A stretch of 64,000 nt of DNA from Flavobacterium flevense (GCF_900142775.1 NZ_FRCC01000009.1:1-64000), one strand, 5' to 3'. Counted from the first letter of the stretch, positions 25,487-34,037 are shown. Numbers and translations: made by a program. The notes: a model not told the origin generated them from the letters alone.

Positions 25487-26170
25487 TTATATTTTAAAAC
25501 TGACAATGCCATAATCCATTTCAAAAATTTGTCCTGAAATTGATTTTGCTTTTTCTGAAATCAAGAAATCAGCCATTCCGGCAACTTCTGTTGGTTTTAA
25601 ATAGCCCTTCATAGGATGGCGTTCTGTCATGTTTTCTTTCATTCGGTCGTTTCTTAAAATATTCGAAGAAAGCGAAGTTTCAGTTATCGTAGGAGCAATG
25701 GCATTGATACGAACTACCGAAGCCAGTTCAGCTCCTAATGATTTAACCAGTCCTTCAATTCCTGCTTTTGCAGTAGCAATACTCGCATGAAAAGGCATTC
25801 CTAGTTTTGCAGCCACGGTGCTGAATAGTACAATTGATGGTTCATCTCCTTTTTTTAAAATGGGTAAATATTTCTGAATGGCTTTGACCGCTCCGATTAC
25901 ATTGATTTCAAAATCATTCCTGAAATCATCAATGCTGAGATTACCAATGGGTTTTAGATTAATAGAACCCGGACAATAAATGAGGGTATCAATGGCTTCA
26001 ATTTCCGGGAGTGCATCCTGTAGTACATCCACTGTAAAATGTTTCAGGTTAGGATGTGTAATCTCAGGTGCAGATCTACTGATGTTATACACAAAATTAT
26101 TTTCTAATTGTTTTAGCAAGATAGCACTCCCAATTCCTTTACTGCCTCCTATAATGGCGATTTTTTTCAT
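25487..26170 (-). CDS. Short-chain dehydrogenase/reductase lacking the catalytic tyrosine
   Basis: A 227-residue classical-size SDR. The cofactor motif is IIGGSKGIGSAI at 5-16, INVIGAVKAIQKYL is the dimer-helix region, and LFSTVAAKLGMPFHASIATAKAGIEGL covers the active site. The usual serine is replaced by the STV region and the YxxxK tyrosine position reads Ile (IATAK), so classical proton relay is not available. It may be a non-catalytic or altered-chemistry member, or use another residue. It is fourth in the tetR-ABC1-DUF2805-SDR run, 18 bases after the DUF2805 gene. Confidence 0.85.
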   Translation of the reverse strand: MKKIAIIGGSKGIGSAILLKQLENNFVYNISRSAPEITHPNLKHFTVDVLQDALPEIEAIDTLIYCPGSINLKPIGNLSIDDFRNDFEINVIGAVKAIQKYLPILKKGDEPSIVLFSTVAAKLGMPFHASIATAKAGIEGLVKSLGAELASVVRINAIAPTITETSLSSNILRNDRMKENMTERHPMKGYLKPTEVAGMADFLISEKAKSISGQIFEMDYGIVSFKI

Positions 26171-26188
26171 ATTCGAAATCTGTTTGAA

Positions 26189-26467
26189 TTACCTTTTTGA
26201 AATTTTGTTGCTGTTAATTTGTCTTTGTCTGCTGCATTTAAAGCGACCTTCACTAAAACTTCTCAATTTTTCATGTTTCGTTTTACGGCCTTGCACTCTT
26301 TCGCGCCACATTTTAAAGCTGGAAGGCTTCATTTCGATACGCATCAGGTCAATGACTTCCTGCTCTTTTAGTCCAAATTGAACCCGAATGGCATCAAAAG
26401 TTGTCCGGTCTTCCCATGCCATTTCGATAATGCGGTCTTTATCTAAATCAGATAATTCAATTTTCAT
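26189..26467 (-). CDS. DUF2805 / TIGR03643 family protein
   Basis: A 92-residue basic protein. LDKDRIIEMAWEDRTTFDAIRVQFGLKEQEVIDLMR followed by MKPSSFKMWRERVQGRKTKH (both quoted as family blocks: IIEMAWEDRT and SFKMWRERV) is the complete TIGR03643 signature. The helix pattern looks like a small helix-turn-helix fold. It often accompanies photolyases in light-responsive loci, an observation I recall rather than can test here. Its start codon lies inside the last codons of the ABC1 kinase gene (11-base overlap), so translation is coupled. Possible DNA-binding accessory regulator. Confidence 0.88.
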   Translation of the reverse strand: MKIELSDLDKDRIIEMAWEDRTTFDAIRVQFGLKEQEVIDLMRIEMKPSSFKMWRERVQGRKTKHEKLRSFSEGRFKCSRQRQINSNKISKR

Positions 26468-27767
26468 TTTGATATTTTAAATAATTATTGACCACGATTT
26501 TAGCTTTCAGATCAAACATCAGATTGTACAAACCAAAAAAGGTTCTGTTCATGTAAATAAAGTGTTTCGAACCACGGTTTCCATTCATTTTTTTAAGATT
26601 GGTATCTTTAGAAAAACGTTCGCCTAACTGCGCGATGTTTTCAAAAAACACTTCGTCGGAAAAATCAAAAGTTTCCGTTTGAAAAGGTTTGGTAAACAAT
26701 GACAATAAATCATAAAACATTTGCGTGAAATAAGTAATTTCTTCGGGAGTGTCATCCGTTCTGAGAATTTCTAATTCAAATAATTTTTTTCGAAAGAGTT
26801 CCTCGTCATCAATAATGTCTTTGTTAATGAGTTCGAAATACGGAATGTAAAAATCATTCGGAATTTGTTTCATACATCCAAAATCCAGAGCTACCAATTC
26901 GTTTTTATCATTAATCAGGAAATTTCCGGGATGCGGATCAGCATGTACTTTTTTAAGAACATGAATTTGATACATGTAAAAATCCCAAAGTGCTTGACCT
27001 GTTTTATTAGCAATTTCAGGATCTGAATTTTTAAATTCGGAGAGATGAACTCCTGTCATCCAGTCCATTGTAATGATTTTTTCTGAAGAAAACTCAGGGT
27101 AATATTCCGGAAAAACCAGATTTTCTATTTTTTTGCAGGCATCCACTACTTCCTGACTTTGTTTGAGTTCCAGTAAATAATTGGTTTCCTCAATTAATTT
27201 ATCTTCTACTTCTTTAAAATATTTATCAGAATCTTTTCCTTGGAGATTAAACATTCGGATCGCTATTGGTTTAACCAAAGCCAAATCAGACGAAATACTG
27301 TTAGCAACTCCGGGATATTGGATTTTGACGGCTAGTTTTTTGTTGTTTTTTACTGCCAGATGTACCTGACCGATACTTGCCGCATTGACTGAATTAGCAT
27401 TAAATTCATCAAAAATTTCATAAGGTGTTTTGCCAAAATTAGATTTGAATGTTTTTAATACTAATGGCGCCGAAAGCGGTGGAACAGAGAATTGCGACAA
27501 AGAAAATTTTTCTACATAAGCCTGTGGCAGGAAATTTTTGTCCATGCTTAGCATTTGTGCTACTTTTAACGCACTTCCTTTCAGGCTCTTTAAACCGTCA
27601 TAAATATCTTCGGCATTGTTCTCGTTTAATTTATCACGGCTTAAGTCTGAATTGACTATTTTTTCACCATAATATTTTAAATAATTCACACCTACTTTAG
27701 CTCCGGTTTGCACCAGTTTTGTGGCACGTTCAATTTTTGAAGTTGGAATATAATCGATTGTTTTCAT
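26457..27767 (-). CDS. ABC1/AarF/UbiB-family atypical kinase
   Basis: A 436-residue protein-kinase-like protein. The family-specific KxGQ-type motif appears as LKGSALKVAQMLSMD with Ala in place of Gly-Gln context, NAASIGQVHLA is the Ala-rich nucleotide loop, KKVHADPHPGNFLI is the catalytic loop and ALDFGCMKQ contains the DFG metal motif. Family members support ubiquinone and other isoprenoid lipid metabolism in ways still debated. Here it sits among carotenoid and light genes. It shares one base with the tetR stop and overlaps the DUF2805 start. Confidence 0.9.
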   Translation of the reverse strand: MKTIDYIPTSKIERATKLVQTGAKVGVNYLKYYGEKIVNSDLSRDKLNENNAEDIYDGLKSLKGSALKVAQMLSMDKNFLPQAYVEKFSLSQFSVPPLSAPLVLKTFKSNFGKTPYEIFDEFNANSVNAASIGQVHLAVKNNKKLAVKIQYPGVANSISSDLALVKPIAIRMFNLQGKDSDKYFKEVEDKLIEETNYLLELKQSQEVVDACKKIENLVFPEYYPEFSSEKIITMDWMTGVHLSEFKNSDPEIANKTGQALWDFYMYQIHVLKKVHADPHPGNFLINDKNELVALDFGCMKQIPNDFYIPYFELINKDIIDDEELFRKKLFELEILRTDDTPEEITYFTQMFYDLLSLFTKPFQTETFDFSDEVFFENIAQLGERFSKDTNLKKMNGNRGSKHFIYMNRTFFGLYNLMFDLKAKIVVNNYLKYQNEN

Positions 27768-28426
27768 TAGTTTTTTTGCATTTTTTCTTTAAAAATAAAT
27801 TTCCCAAAATCAATTAAGCTATTGATAGGTGCCACATTCATTAATTCAAAACTTAATTTCACTGATTTTTCAATATAAACATCGGTTTTTTCAAAATTAG
27901 GAGAACCGTCTTCCAGCCAGAATTTTAATGTAAACAGAAATTGAATCCAGGCACTTTCCTGAATTGCTTTCTCCTGAAATTCCTGTATTTTTTCTTGTTG
28001 CAGTCTCACTTCATCGGTGGTTATTGCGGCAATGAAATTCTTGAAATGAGTTCTTAAGTCTGAAAGCTGTATCAGGTTTTTTAACTGATTTTTGTTTTCG
28101 TTCAAACTCATGGTTACATAACTTCTGTTAGCAGCCAGCAATTCGAAAAAAGTAAAATAAAAACTTAATAGTTTACTTTTCATGTCATAAGTTTCATAAT
28201 TAGGGTCTTTAGAAAGTAATTCAACCGTTTTTTCTAAAAACATAGTATAGATTTCTTTTTCAATACTTTCTAAATTCCCAAAGAACGAATAAAATTCGGC
28301 TTCTGTAAATCCGTTTAATTTAGCAAAAAGATATACTGATTTGGGTTTTTCATTGTGTTCTAATGTGTAATCCATGTATAGGGATACAATAGTTTCCTTT
28401 GTGAGTTTTATTTTTTTAGTTGCCAT
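27767..28426 (-). CDS. TetR-family transcriptional regulator
   Basis: A 219-residue regulator. The N-terminal 50 residues (TKETIVSLYMDYTLEHNEKPKSVYLFAKLNGFTEAEFYSFFGNLESIE, shown by the blocks SVYLFAKLNG and AEFYSFFGN) form a divergent TetR helix-turn-helix, and the remaining helices form the ligand and dimer domain (LSFYFTFFELLAANRSYV). It heads the minus-strand run of five genes and is divergent from the TIGR01777 gene. The shared intergenic region holds a perfect inverted repeat that may be its own operator or that of the B12 regulator. Ligand unknown. Confidence 0.82.
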   Translation of the reverse strand: MATKKIKLTKETIVSLYMDYTLEHNEKPKSVYLFAKLNGFTEAEFYSFFGNLESIEKEIYTMFLEKTVELLSKDPNYETYDMKSKLLSFYFTFFELLAANRSYVTMSLNENKNQLKNLIQLSDLRTHFKNFIAAITTDEVRLQQEKIQEFQEKAIQESAWIQFLFTLKFWLEDGSPNFEKTDVYIEKSVKLSFELMNVAPINSLIDFGKFIFKEKMQKN

Positions 28427-28463
28427 TTTTTATATGTTTTATTTAGTTTATAAAGATAATGAA

Positions 28464-28513
28464 TTGTTTAACTAAAATGTGTTAATGTTAAACAAAATAA
28501 CTTTGTATCTTTG
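28464..28513. promoter_or_regulatory. Divergent promoter region with TTGTTTAA-N16-TTAAACAA operator
   Basis: TTGTTTAAC (28464-28472) and GTTAAACAA (28487-28495) are exact complements; the 8-base cores are 16 bases apart, the same spacing as upstream of crtI. Two overlapping -7 elements for the plus-strand gene follow: TAACTTTG (28498-28505) and TATCTTTG (28506-28513). For tetR a -7-like TATCTTTA lies at plus 28450-28457 on the minus strand. One bound regulator could control both directions. Confidence 0.6.
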
Positions 28514-28538
28514 AAATAAAACTGCGAAAAGTGATTTT

Positions 28539-29453
28539 ATGAGAAAAAATATAGTAATAACCGGTGGAACAGGATTTGTGGGAAGGCATTTAACTAAATT
28601 GTTAGTAGCCAATGGCTTTTCGGTTTCTATTATGAGCAGGACTAAAAAAGTAAATACAGAAAATGTTTTTTACTATACCTGGGATGTGGAAAAACAAACT
28701 ATGGAAGAGGAAGCAGTTCAAAAAGCGGATTACATTATTCATTTGGCCGGGGCTAATATTGCAGGAAAGCCCTGGACAGATAAACGTAAAAACGAAATTG
28801 TATCGAGTAGAGAACAAACTGCCCAATTGATTTATGATACTTTGCAAAAAACGAATACGCAATTAGAAGCTTTTGTTTCAGCATCGGCGGTAGGGATTTA
28901 TGGCGCCATGAATGGTCAGGCAATTTGCCATGAAGATATGCAGCCGGCAAATGATTTTTTAGGATTGACCTGTCAAAAATGGGAAGTTGCAGCGGATGCA
29001 TTTGAAAAACTAGGAATCAGAACCGTAAAAATTCGTACTGGTTTAGTGATGGGAGAAAATGATGGTTTCTTAAAAAAATTAGCTCCCGTTTTTAAATTTA
29101 AACTCGGAGCTGCTTTAGGATCGGGAAAACAATATATGCCGTGGATTCATATTGATGATTTGTGCAGGATATATTTAGAAGCCATACAAAACCCGGAAAT
29201 GCGAGGAGCTTATAATGCGGCTGTTTCTGATGATACTACTAATGAATCATTTTCTAAGGTTTTAGCCAAGGTTTATGGATATAAATTATGGTTGCCTAAT
29301 GTGCCTTCGTTTTTGATAAAATTAGTTTTGGGCGAAATGTCAAAATTACTCTTAACAGGAAGAAGAGTTTCTGATGCAAAAATAAAGAAACTCGGTTTTC
29401 AATTTAAACATACCAATTTAGAAGCGACATTAAGAGATTGTTTGTCATTGTGA
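28539..29453 (+). CDS. TIGR01777-family epimerase (SDR39U1/YfcH-like)
   Basis: A 304-residue extended SDR. NIVITGGTGFVGRHLTKLLVANG is the cofactor motif, IIHLAGANIAGKPWTDKRKNEI is the diagnostic TIGR01777 block, ASAVGIYG and WEVAADAFEKLGIRTVKIRTGLVMG follow, and the C-terminus (VPSFLIKLVLGEMSKLLLTGRRV) is the DUF1731 tail. The substrate is unknown in general; the family is often fused to SRPBCC domains, which here is a separate gene at 21923. It ends one base before the convergent yceI-like gene. Confidence 0.92.
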   Translation: MRKNIVITGGTGFVGRHLTKLLVANGFSVSIMSRTKKVNTENVFYYTWDVEKQTMEEEAVQKADYIIHLAGANIAGKPWTDKRKNEIVSSREQTAQLIYDTLQKTNTQLEAFVSASAVGIYGAMNGQAICHEDMQPANDFLGLTCQKWEVAADAFEKLGIRTVKIRTGLVMGENDGFLKKLAPVFKFKLGAALGSGKQYMPWIHIDDLCRIYLEAIQNPEMRGAYNAAVSDDTTNESFSKVLAKVYGYKLWLPNVPSFLIKLVLGEMSKLLLTGRRVSDAKIKKLGFQFKHTNLEATLRDCLSL

Positions 29454-29454
29454 T

Positions 29455-29997
29455 TTATTGAAGTTCAGCATCGACGGTGACACTGACATTTTTAGATATT
29501 TTACTGCGTACCATAAAAGGGATGTCAATTTTAAAATCGTCAGTATTTAATGTGAAATTAGAATGAATGGCAATCTTATTTGTTTTTGTTTTAGAAAGCG
29601 TCGCAGCTACTCGGATGTTTTTAGTGACACCATGAATGCTAATTCTTCCTTTGATATAATATTCACCGGGGTTATCATTGATTTTAAGAATAGAAAATTT
29701 TTCAATTTCGCCTTTAAAAGTTGCTTTTGGATATTTGTTACTTTCCATATAATTAGCATTAAAATGATCCCGCATCAGGCTTCTTTCAAAAATAAAATTT
29801 TGAATAAAGGCTACAAAGGTGATGGAGCCGTTTTTAGTATTTAAAATGGAGTGCAGTTTATTGTTTTCTGCCGCTACAGCTTCATAAAAAGGAACAGAAG
29901 CTTCAAAAGAAATCATGCCATTAGTTGTCGTTTTTTTATCCTGAGCAACTATTGGAATACTGAAAAAAAATAAAAACAGGAGTAATTTTTTTTTCAT
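29455..29997 (-). CDS. YceI-family exported lipid-binding-like protein
   Basis: A 180-residue protein with signal peptide (cut after IVAQ, about residue 19). The YceI lipocalin-like barrel is indicated by GMISFEASVP, MRDHFNANYMESNKYPKATFKGEIEKF and GRISIHGVTKNI with ITHxVTRxV-like pattern. The family binds isoprenoids such as polyisoprenoid quinones in structurally studied members. That fits the neighbouring carotenoid island, although the gene converges on it and may be independent. It has no obvious operon partner. Confidence 0.9.
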   Translation of the reverse strand: MKKKLLLFLFFFSIPIVAQDKKTTTNGMISFEASVPFYEAVAAENNKLHSILNTKNGSITFVAFIQNFIFERSLMRDHFNANYMESNKYPKATFKGEIEKFSILKINDNPGEYYIKGRISIHGVTKNIRVAATLSKTKTNKIAIHSNFTLNTDDFKIDIPFMVRSKISKNVSVTVDAELQ

Positions 29998-30103
29998 GGC
30001 ACTTGAACTTTTATACTTAAAGTTAGAAAAAAAATGCCAAAAATCCTAATAAACAAAACCTAAAAAATCCCTAAAATAAGCTCTGAAAAATAAAAGTGTT
30101 TTT

Positions 30104-31474
30104 TTAATCAATCAGTTTGGTATCGTCTTTTTGAGCCCGTGCTAAAATGCTTTCAGGAAGTGCTTTTTTAGCTTTGGCTCCCATCTTTTTAAGTTTTTCT
30201 ACTCTTACAATCAGGTTTCCGCTTCCGTCAACTAATTTGTTCATAGCGCCACTGTATTCTGTTTTTGTCTCGTCAATTTTTTTACCAATTTTAATTAAAT
30301 CGGCTACAAAACCTTCAAATTTATCATAAAGAGCTCCAGCCTGACGGGCAATTTCAAAAGCATTTTCCTGTTGTTTTTGATTAGTCCACATGCTGTCAAT
30401 TGTACGCAAAGTGGCTAATAAAGTGGCAGGTGTTACAATAATAATATTTTTTTCGAACGCCTTATTGTACATAGTGGTATCTTCATTTAGTGCAATCGCA
30501 AAGGCTGGCTCAATCGGGATGAAAAGCAATACAAAATCCGGGCTTTCTATCTGATATAAATCCTGATAACTTTTATTGCCTAATTGCTCCACATGGCGTC
30601 TGATAGAATTTACGTGTTCTTTTAAATAAATGATTTTTAAAGCATCATCTTCTTCATTGATGTATTTTTCATAGGCGGTCAACGAAACTTTAGAATCCAC
30701 AATCATCTTTTTTCCGTCAGGTAAATTAATCACAACATCCGGAAAAACACGGTTGCCATCCTCAGAAGTGAAACTTTGTTGTACTTCATATTCCCGTCCT
30801 TTTTCCAGTCCTGATTTTTCCAGCACCCGTTCTAAAACCAGTTCGCCCCAGTTTCCCTGCATTTTACTGTCGCCTTTTAAAGCTTTGGTTAAATTAAGGG
30901 TTTCTTTACTCATTTGAAGATTCATTTCCTGTAATCCCACAATTTGCTGGCGTAAAGCGGCGTGGTAATCAATACTTTCTTTGTGAGTATCTTCAACTTT
31001 CTTTTCGAATAACTGAATTTTATCCTGCAAGGGAGACAGGATATTTTTCATGTTTTCTTTATTCTGCTCGGTAAATTTATTCGATTTTTCGTCTAAAATT
31101 TTATTAGCTAAGTTTTCAAATTCTTTGGTGAATTTCTCCTGTAGTTTTTCTACTTCGTCTTTTTGTTCTTTATTTCTTTCCCAAAGATTCTCAAAATCCA
31201 CTTCTTTTTTTGAAAGTTGGATGGCAAGACTGTCTTTTTCGTTTCGAATAGTTTCTTTTTCCTGATTGCTAATCATTAATTGTTTTTCAAACTGCATTTT
31301 CTCATTCGAAAATTGTTCTCTCAGTTGATTCATTTGTGAAGTGATGGCAATTAATTTTTCTTCCAAACTTGTTTTTTCGGATAGAAAACGAGCAGAAAAC
31401 AGGAGTTTTCCAATAAAAATTCCAATGGCAAGTGCAATGATAAACGACAATAAAAACGGAAGCAAATTTGACAT
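30104..31474 (-). CDS. rmuC: DNA recombination protein RmuC
   Basis: A 456-residue protein. An N-terminal membrane helix (about 3-25) precedes a coiled coil (about 30-170, rich in KEK/EKL repeats) and the RmuC nuclease-like domain: KGDSKMQGNWGELVLERVLEKSGLEKGREY, VFPDVVINLPDGKKMIVDSKVSLTAYE and VTPATLLATLRTI are the family signatures (each shown in part). RmuC limits inversions at short inverted repeats in E. coli, relevant in a genome with many hairpins. It is monocistronic on the minus strand. Confidence 0.94.
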   Translation of the reverse strand: MSNLLPFLLSFIIALAIGIFIGKLLFSARFLSEKTSLEEKLIAITSQMNQLREQFSNEKMQFEKQLMISNQEKETIRNEKDSLAIQLSKKEVDFENLWERNKEQKDEVEKLQEKFTKEFENLANKILDEKSNKFTEQNKENMKNILSPLQDKIQLFEKKVEDTHKESIDYHAALRQQIVGLQEMNLQMSKETLNLTKALKGDSKMQGNWGELVLERVLEKSGLEKGREYEVQQSFTSEDGNRVFPDVVINLPDGKKMIVDSKVSLTAYEKYINEEDDALKIIYLKEHVNSIRRHVEQLGNKSYQDLYQIESPDFVLLFIPIEPAFAIALNEDTTMYNKAFEKNIIIVTPATLLATLRTIDSMWTNQKQQENAFEIARQAGALYDKFEGFVADLIKIGKKIDETKTEYSGAMNKLVDGSGNLIVRVEKLKKMGAKAKKALPESILARAQKDDTKLID

Positions 31475-31626
31475 ATATAAGTTTTACAGGTAAAGTAAGC
31501 AAAAATAAAGATTAATGATGATTCTGCCTCTTTTTTTATTCAAATGAAATTACTTTTTTTAATTATTTTAACGCAACCATTTACAGCAATTCTAATCTAC
31601 TTAATAGTTAACTGAATAGTATAATT

Positions 31627-32037
31627 ATGAGAAAGCTCAGCATTTTGTTTTTATCCATTTTTGTGCTTTTCCTTGTTTTCTTCCTGTGGAAAAAAGAGGA
31701 GAAAAACATTCAAAATGCTACAGCGATCTATGGAACCTGGCATTGGAAACAATCCAGAGGAGGAACAAACGGAAAAGAGGTAATAACTCCTGAAGAAACA
31801 GGGGTTGATAAGAAATTAGTTTTCAATACTAATAAAAAAGTGACTGTTTTTACTAATGAGGTAGAGACAGGAAATTATACTTATAGAATAACAAAGGGAA
31901 ACAGTATCTTTGATGATAAACAACATTATTTATTGACTTTTAATGATATGACTTATGTGATTCAGTCGCTTGATAATAAGAATTTGAGTATTCTGGACAA
32001 TTTTGCAGAGGGGTATGTTTTGACATATACCAAGTGA
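31627..32037 (+). CDS. Small exported or membrane-anchored hypothetical protein
   Basis: A 136-residue protein with one N-terminal hydrophobic segment (residues 4-20) followed by Lys/Glu residues, so either a signal anchor or an uncleaved leader. The rest is beta-rich: AIYGTWHWKQSRGG, KKLVFNTNKKVTVFTN, GNYTYRITKGN and MTYVIQSLDNKNLSILD resemble lipocalin-like domains of Bacteroidota that begin with a GTW motif. I do not recognise a named family. It lies 44 bases upstream of the ECF sigma gene on the same strand and may share its transcript. Confidence 0.65.
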   Translation: MRKLSILFLSIFVLFLVFFLWKKEEKNIQNATAIYGTWHWKQSRGGTNGKEVITPEETGVDKKLVFNTNKKVTVFTNEVETGNYTYRITKGNSIFDDKQHYLLTFNDMTYVIQSLDNKNLSILDNFAEGYVLTYTK

Positions 32038-32081
32038 ATTTTTAATTTTGTTTACGTTAAACTGTTTTAAGAGTTATTTTT

Positions 32082-32633
32082 TTGAAAGAACCATTAGACC
32101 ATTATATCCGAAAATGTATCGAAAATGATAGAGGAGGGCAACAGCAGATTTATCAGTTGTTTGCTCCTGTATTGTATGGTCTGTGTATGAAATATATGAA
32201 GAATGAAGAGGATGCTAAAGATGTTTTTCAGGAAGCATTTGTAATTGCTTTTCAAAAAATAAATCAGTACCGGTTTGAAGGAAGTTTTGAGGGCTGGTTA
32301 AAGCGAATTTTTATCAATAAATTAATAGAAACGCTGAATAAGAGAAAACGCGATGTTCTTTTTGTAGATGAAATGTATCAGGAAGATCTCGCCGATGATG
32401 AAGAGGATATAGATTCTTTTTCACTCCCTCAGGAAAAATTACTGGAAATTATTCAACAATTACCGGATCAATACCGATTAGTTTTTAATCTGTATTTTTT
32501 CGAAAAAATGAAACATAAAGAAATTGCAGTTTTACTGAATATTTCAGAAGGCACGTCTAAATCCAATCTGAATCGGGCAAAAAGTAATTTACAAAAAAAA
32601 ATAACAGCATTAATGGCTTCGAAGAATAGTTAA
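32082..32633 (+). CDS. ECF RNA polymerase sigma factor
   Basis: A 183-residue sigma-70 family factor. Region 2 spans about 18-85 (YQLFAPVLYGLCMKYMKNEEDAKDVFQEAFVIAF in parts: DAKDVFQEAF, GWLKRIFINKLIE) and region 4 about 122-175 (LPDQYRLVFNLYFFEKMKHKEIAVLL, ISEGTSKSNLNRAK). The start codon is TTG at 32082; no ATG would keep region 2 intact. It is followed 27 bases later by its probable anti-sigma partner. The target regulon cannot be read from this window. Confidence 0.93.
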   Translation: MKEPLDHYIRKCIENDRGGQQQIYQLFAPVLYGLCMKYMKNEEDAKDVFQEAFVIAFQKINQYRFEGSFEGWLKRIFINKLIETLNKRKRDVLFVDEMYQEDLADDEEDIDSFSLPQEKLLEIIQQLPDQYRLVFNLYFFEKMKHKEIAVLLNISEGTSKSNLNRAKSNLQKKITALMASKNS

Positions 32634-32660
32634 AAAAACAGAAGGCAACAAAAAGAAATT

Positions 32661-34037
32661 ATGAAAAAAGATGATATAGAAAAACTGTTTTCTTCTCTGG
32701 AAGATTTTTCTAAAAACCCTCCGGATGAGTTGTGGATTGGGATTGAGGAAAAATTACATCCTGAGAAGAAAAAAGCATTGCCTTACTGGTGGGCTATTGC
32801 CGCAAGTTTAGTGATTGGCTTAGGGCTTTTGGCTACTTTTAATTTCAATTCCGGTTCTAAAAACAGTTTAATAACTACTCCTGTTGAAAATGGAGTTGTT
32901 AATCAATTAAAATCCTTTGATAGTCTGGGAAAAGACAATGTTAGCAATAAAGTAAAAGAAGAAAACACGATTATTAACGGTAAAACTTCAAAATCATTAG
33001 TTGAAAATGAAAATGAAAATCCTGCAGCACAATTAAATAAACCGGCTGTTGTCAATAGAACTCAAAATAAAAATCAGCCTTCTCAGCAGAATAAAGCTGT
33101 GGTAGTTGCTGACAAGAAAGATAATACAGCTGTTAAAAATTCGAACGAAAATAAAATTCAGATAAAACAAAACGGGATTGCTGAAAAAGGAAATCAAATA
33201 GCAGATGTAAATCAAGCGATTACAGAGAAAAAGGATGTTAAGGTAAAAGATGATTTAGCTTCAACAAGTCTGGCAGATAATGCTTTGGCAGCAATTGCAA
33301 AAGGGCAGGAAAATCAGCAGAAAAAAGCGGTTGTTGAAGATAAATGGTCGTTACAAGTATTTGCCGGAGTAAATAGTTCTCAGAATTTAAAAAACCAAAA
33401 AACATTAGGGAATACGATTGAATCTCAAACAGGACATAGTTACGGGGTGAAAACAAATTACAAACTCAATAGCCGATGGGCGGTGAGTACAGGTTTGAAA
33501 ATAAGTGAATTAGGTCAACAGGTGGCGAATGTTTCTTATGTTAATCAGTCTAAAAATCTGCTTAATATCTCTAAAGCGCCTTATGCTTCACCACAGGAAA
33601 AAGGCACAATTTCGACTAATTCTGATTATTTATTTATTCCGAACAACAATGCTCAAAAAAATTCAGCTTTAGCCAGTACTACGTTTTATCAAAAAGGAGA
33701 TTTGTCTCAAAAAGTGCAATATATAGAAATGCCAATGGAGATTTCGTATGCTCTTTTAAATAAAGGGAAAGCAAGAATCAACATGAATACCGGAGGATTT
33801 GTAGGAAAAATGATTTCGAATAAAGTATTGCTGGACAATAATCTGATAGGAGAAAATCAAGAGGTGAATGATGTGGTTTTTGGAACGGTTTTAAGCAGTA
33901 CTTTACAATATGAAGTATTCAAAAAAACAAAAGTTTTTGTAGAGCCGGGAATGAATTATTATACACAGCCGGTTCAGAATCAGAATTTCAATCAGTTTCA
34001 GCTGATATTTAATTTTGGATTGAATGTCTCTTTTTAA
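32661..34037 (+). CDS. Anti-sigma-like protein fused to an outer-membrane-barrel-type domain
   Basis: A 458-residue protein. Residues 1-40 are a short cytoplasmic part (DIEKLFSSLEDFSKNPPDELW) of the anti-sigma type found after Bacteroidota ECF genes. One membrane helix follows at about 41-60 (WWAIAASLVIGLGLLATF), then a low-complexity Asn/Lys/Gln-rich linker (about 65-225). The C-terminal half (about 228-458) has beta-barrel strands (WSLQVFAGVNSSQ, YGVKTNYKLNSRWAVSTGLKI) and ends FQLIFNFGLNVSF like an outer membrane protein. It could physically link envelope state to sigma-factor release. Topology is unresolved. Confidence 0.8.
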   Translation: MKKDDIEKLFSSLEDFSKNPPDELWIGIEEKLHPEKKKALPYWWAIAASLVIGLGLLATFNFNSGSKNSLITTPVENGVVNQLKSFDSLGKDNVSNKVKEENTIINGKTSKSLVENENENPAAQLNKPAVVNRTQNKNQPSQQNKAVVVADKKDNTAVKNSNENKIQIKQNGIAEKGNQIADVNQAITEKKDVKVKDDLASTSLADNALAAIAKGQENQQKKAVVEDKWSLQVFAGVNSSQNLKNQKTLGNTIESQTGHSYGVKTNYKLNSRWAVSTGLKISELGQQVANVSYVNQSKNLLNISKAPYASPQEKGTISTNSDYLFIPNNNAQKNSALASTTFYQKGDLSQKVQYIEMPMEISYALLNKGKARINMNTGGFVGKMISNKVLLDNNLIGENQEVNDVVFGTVLSSTLQYEVFKKTKVFVEPGMNYYTQPVQNQNFNQFQLIFNFGLNVSF

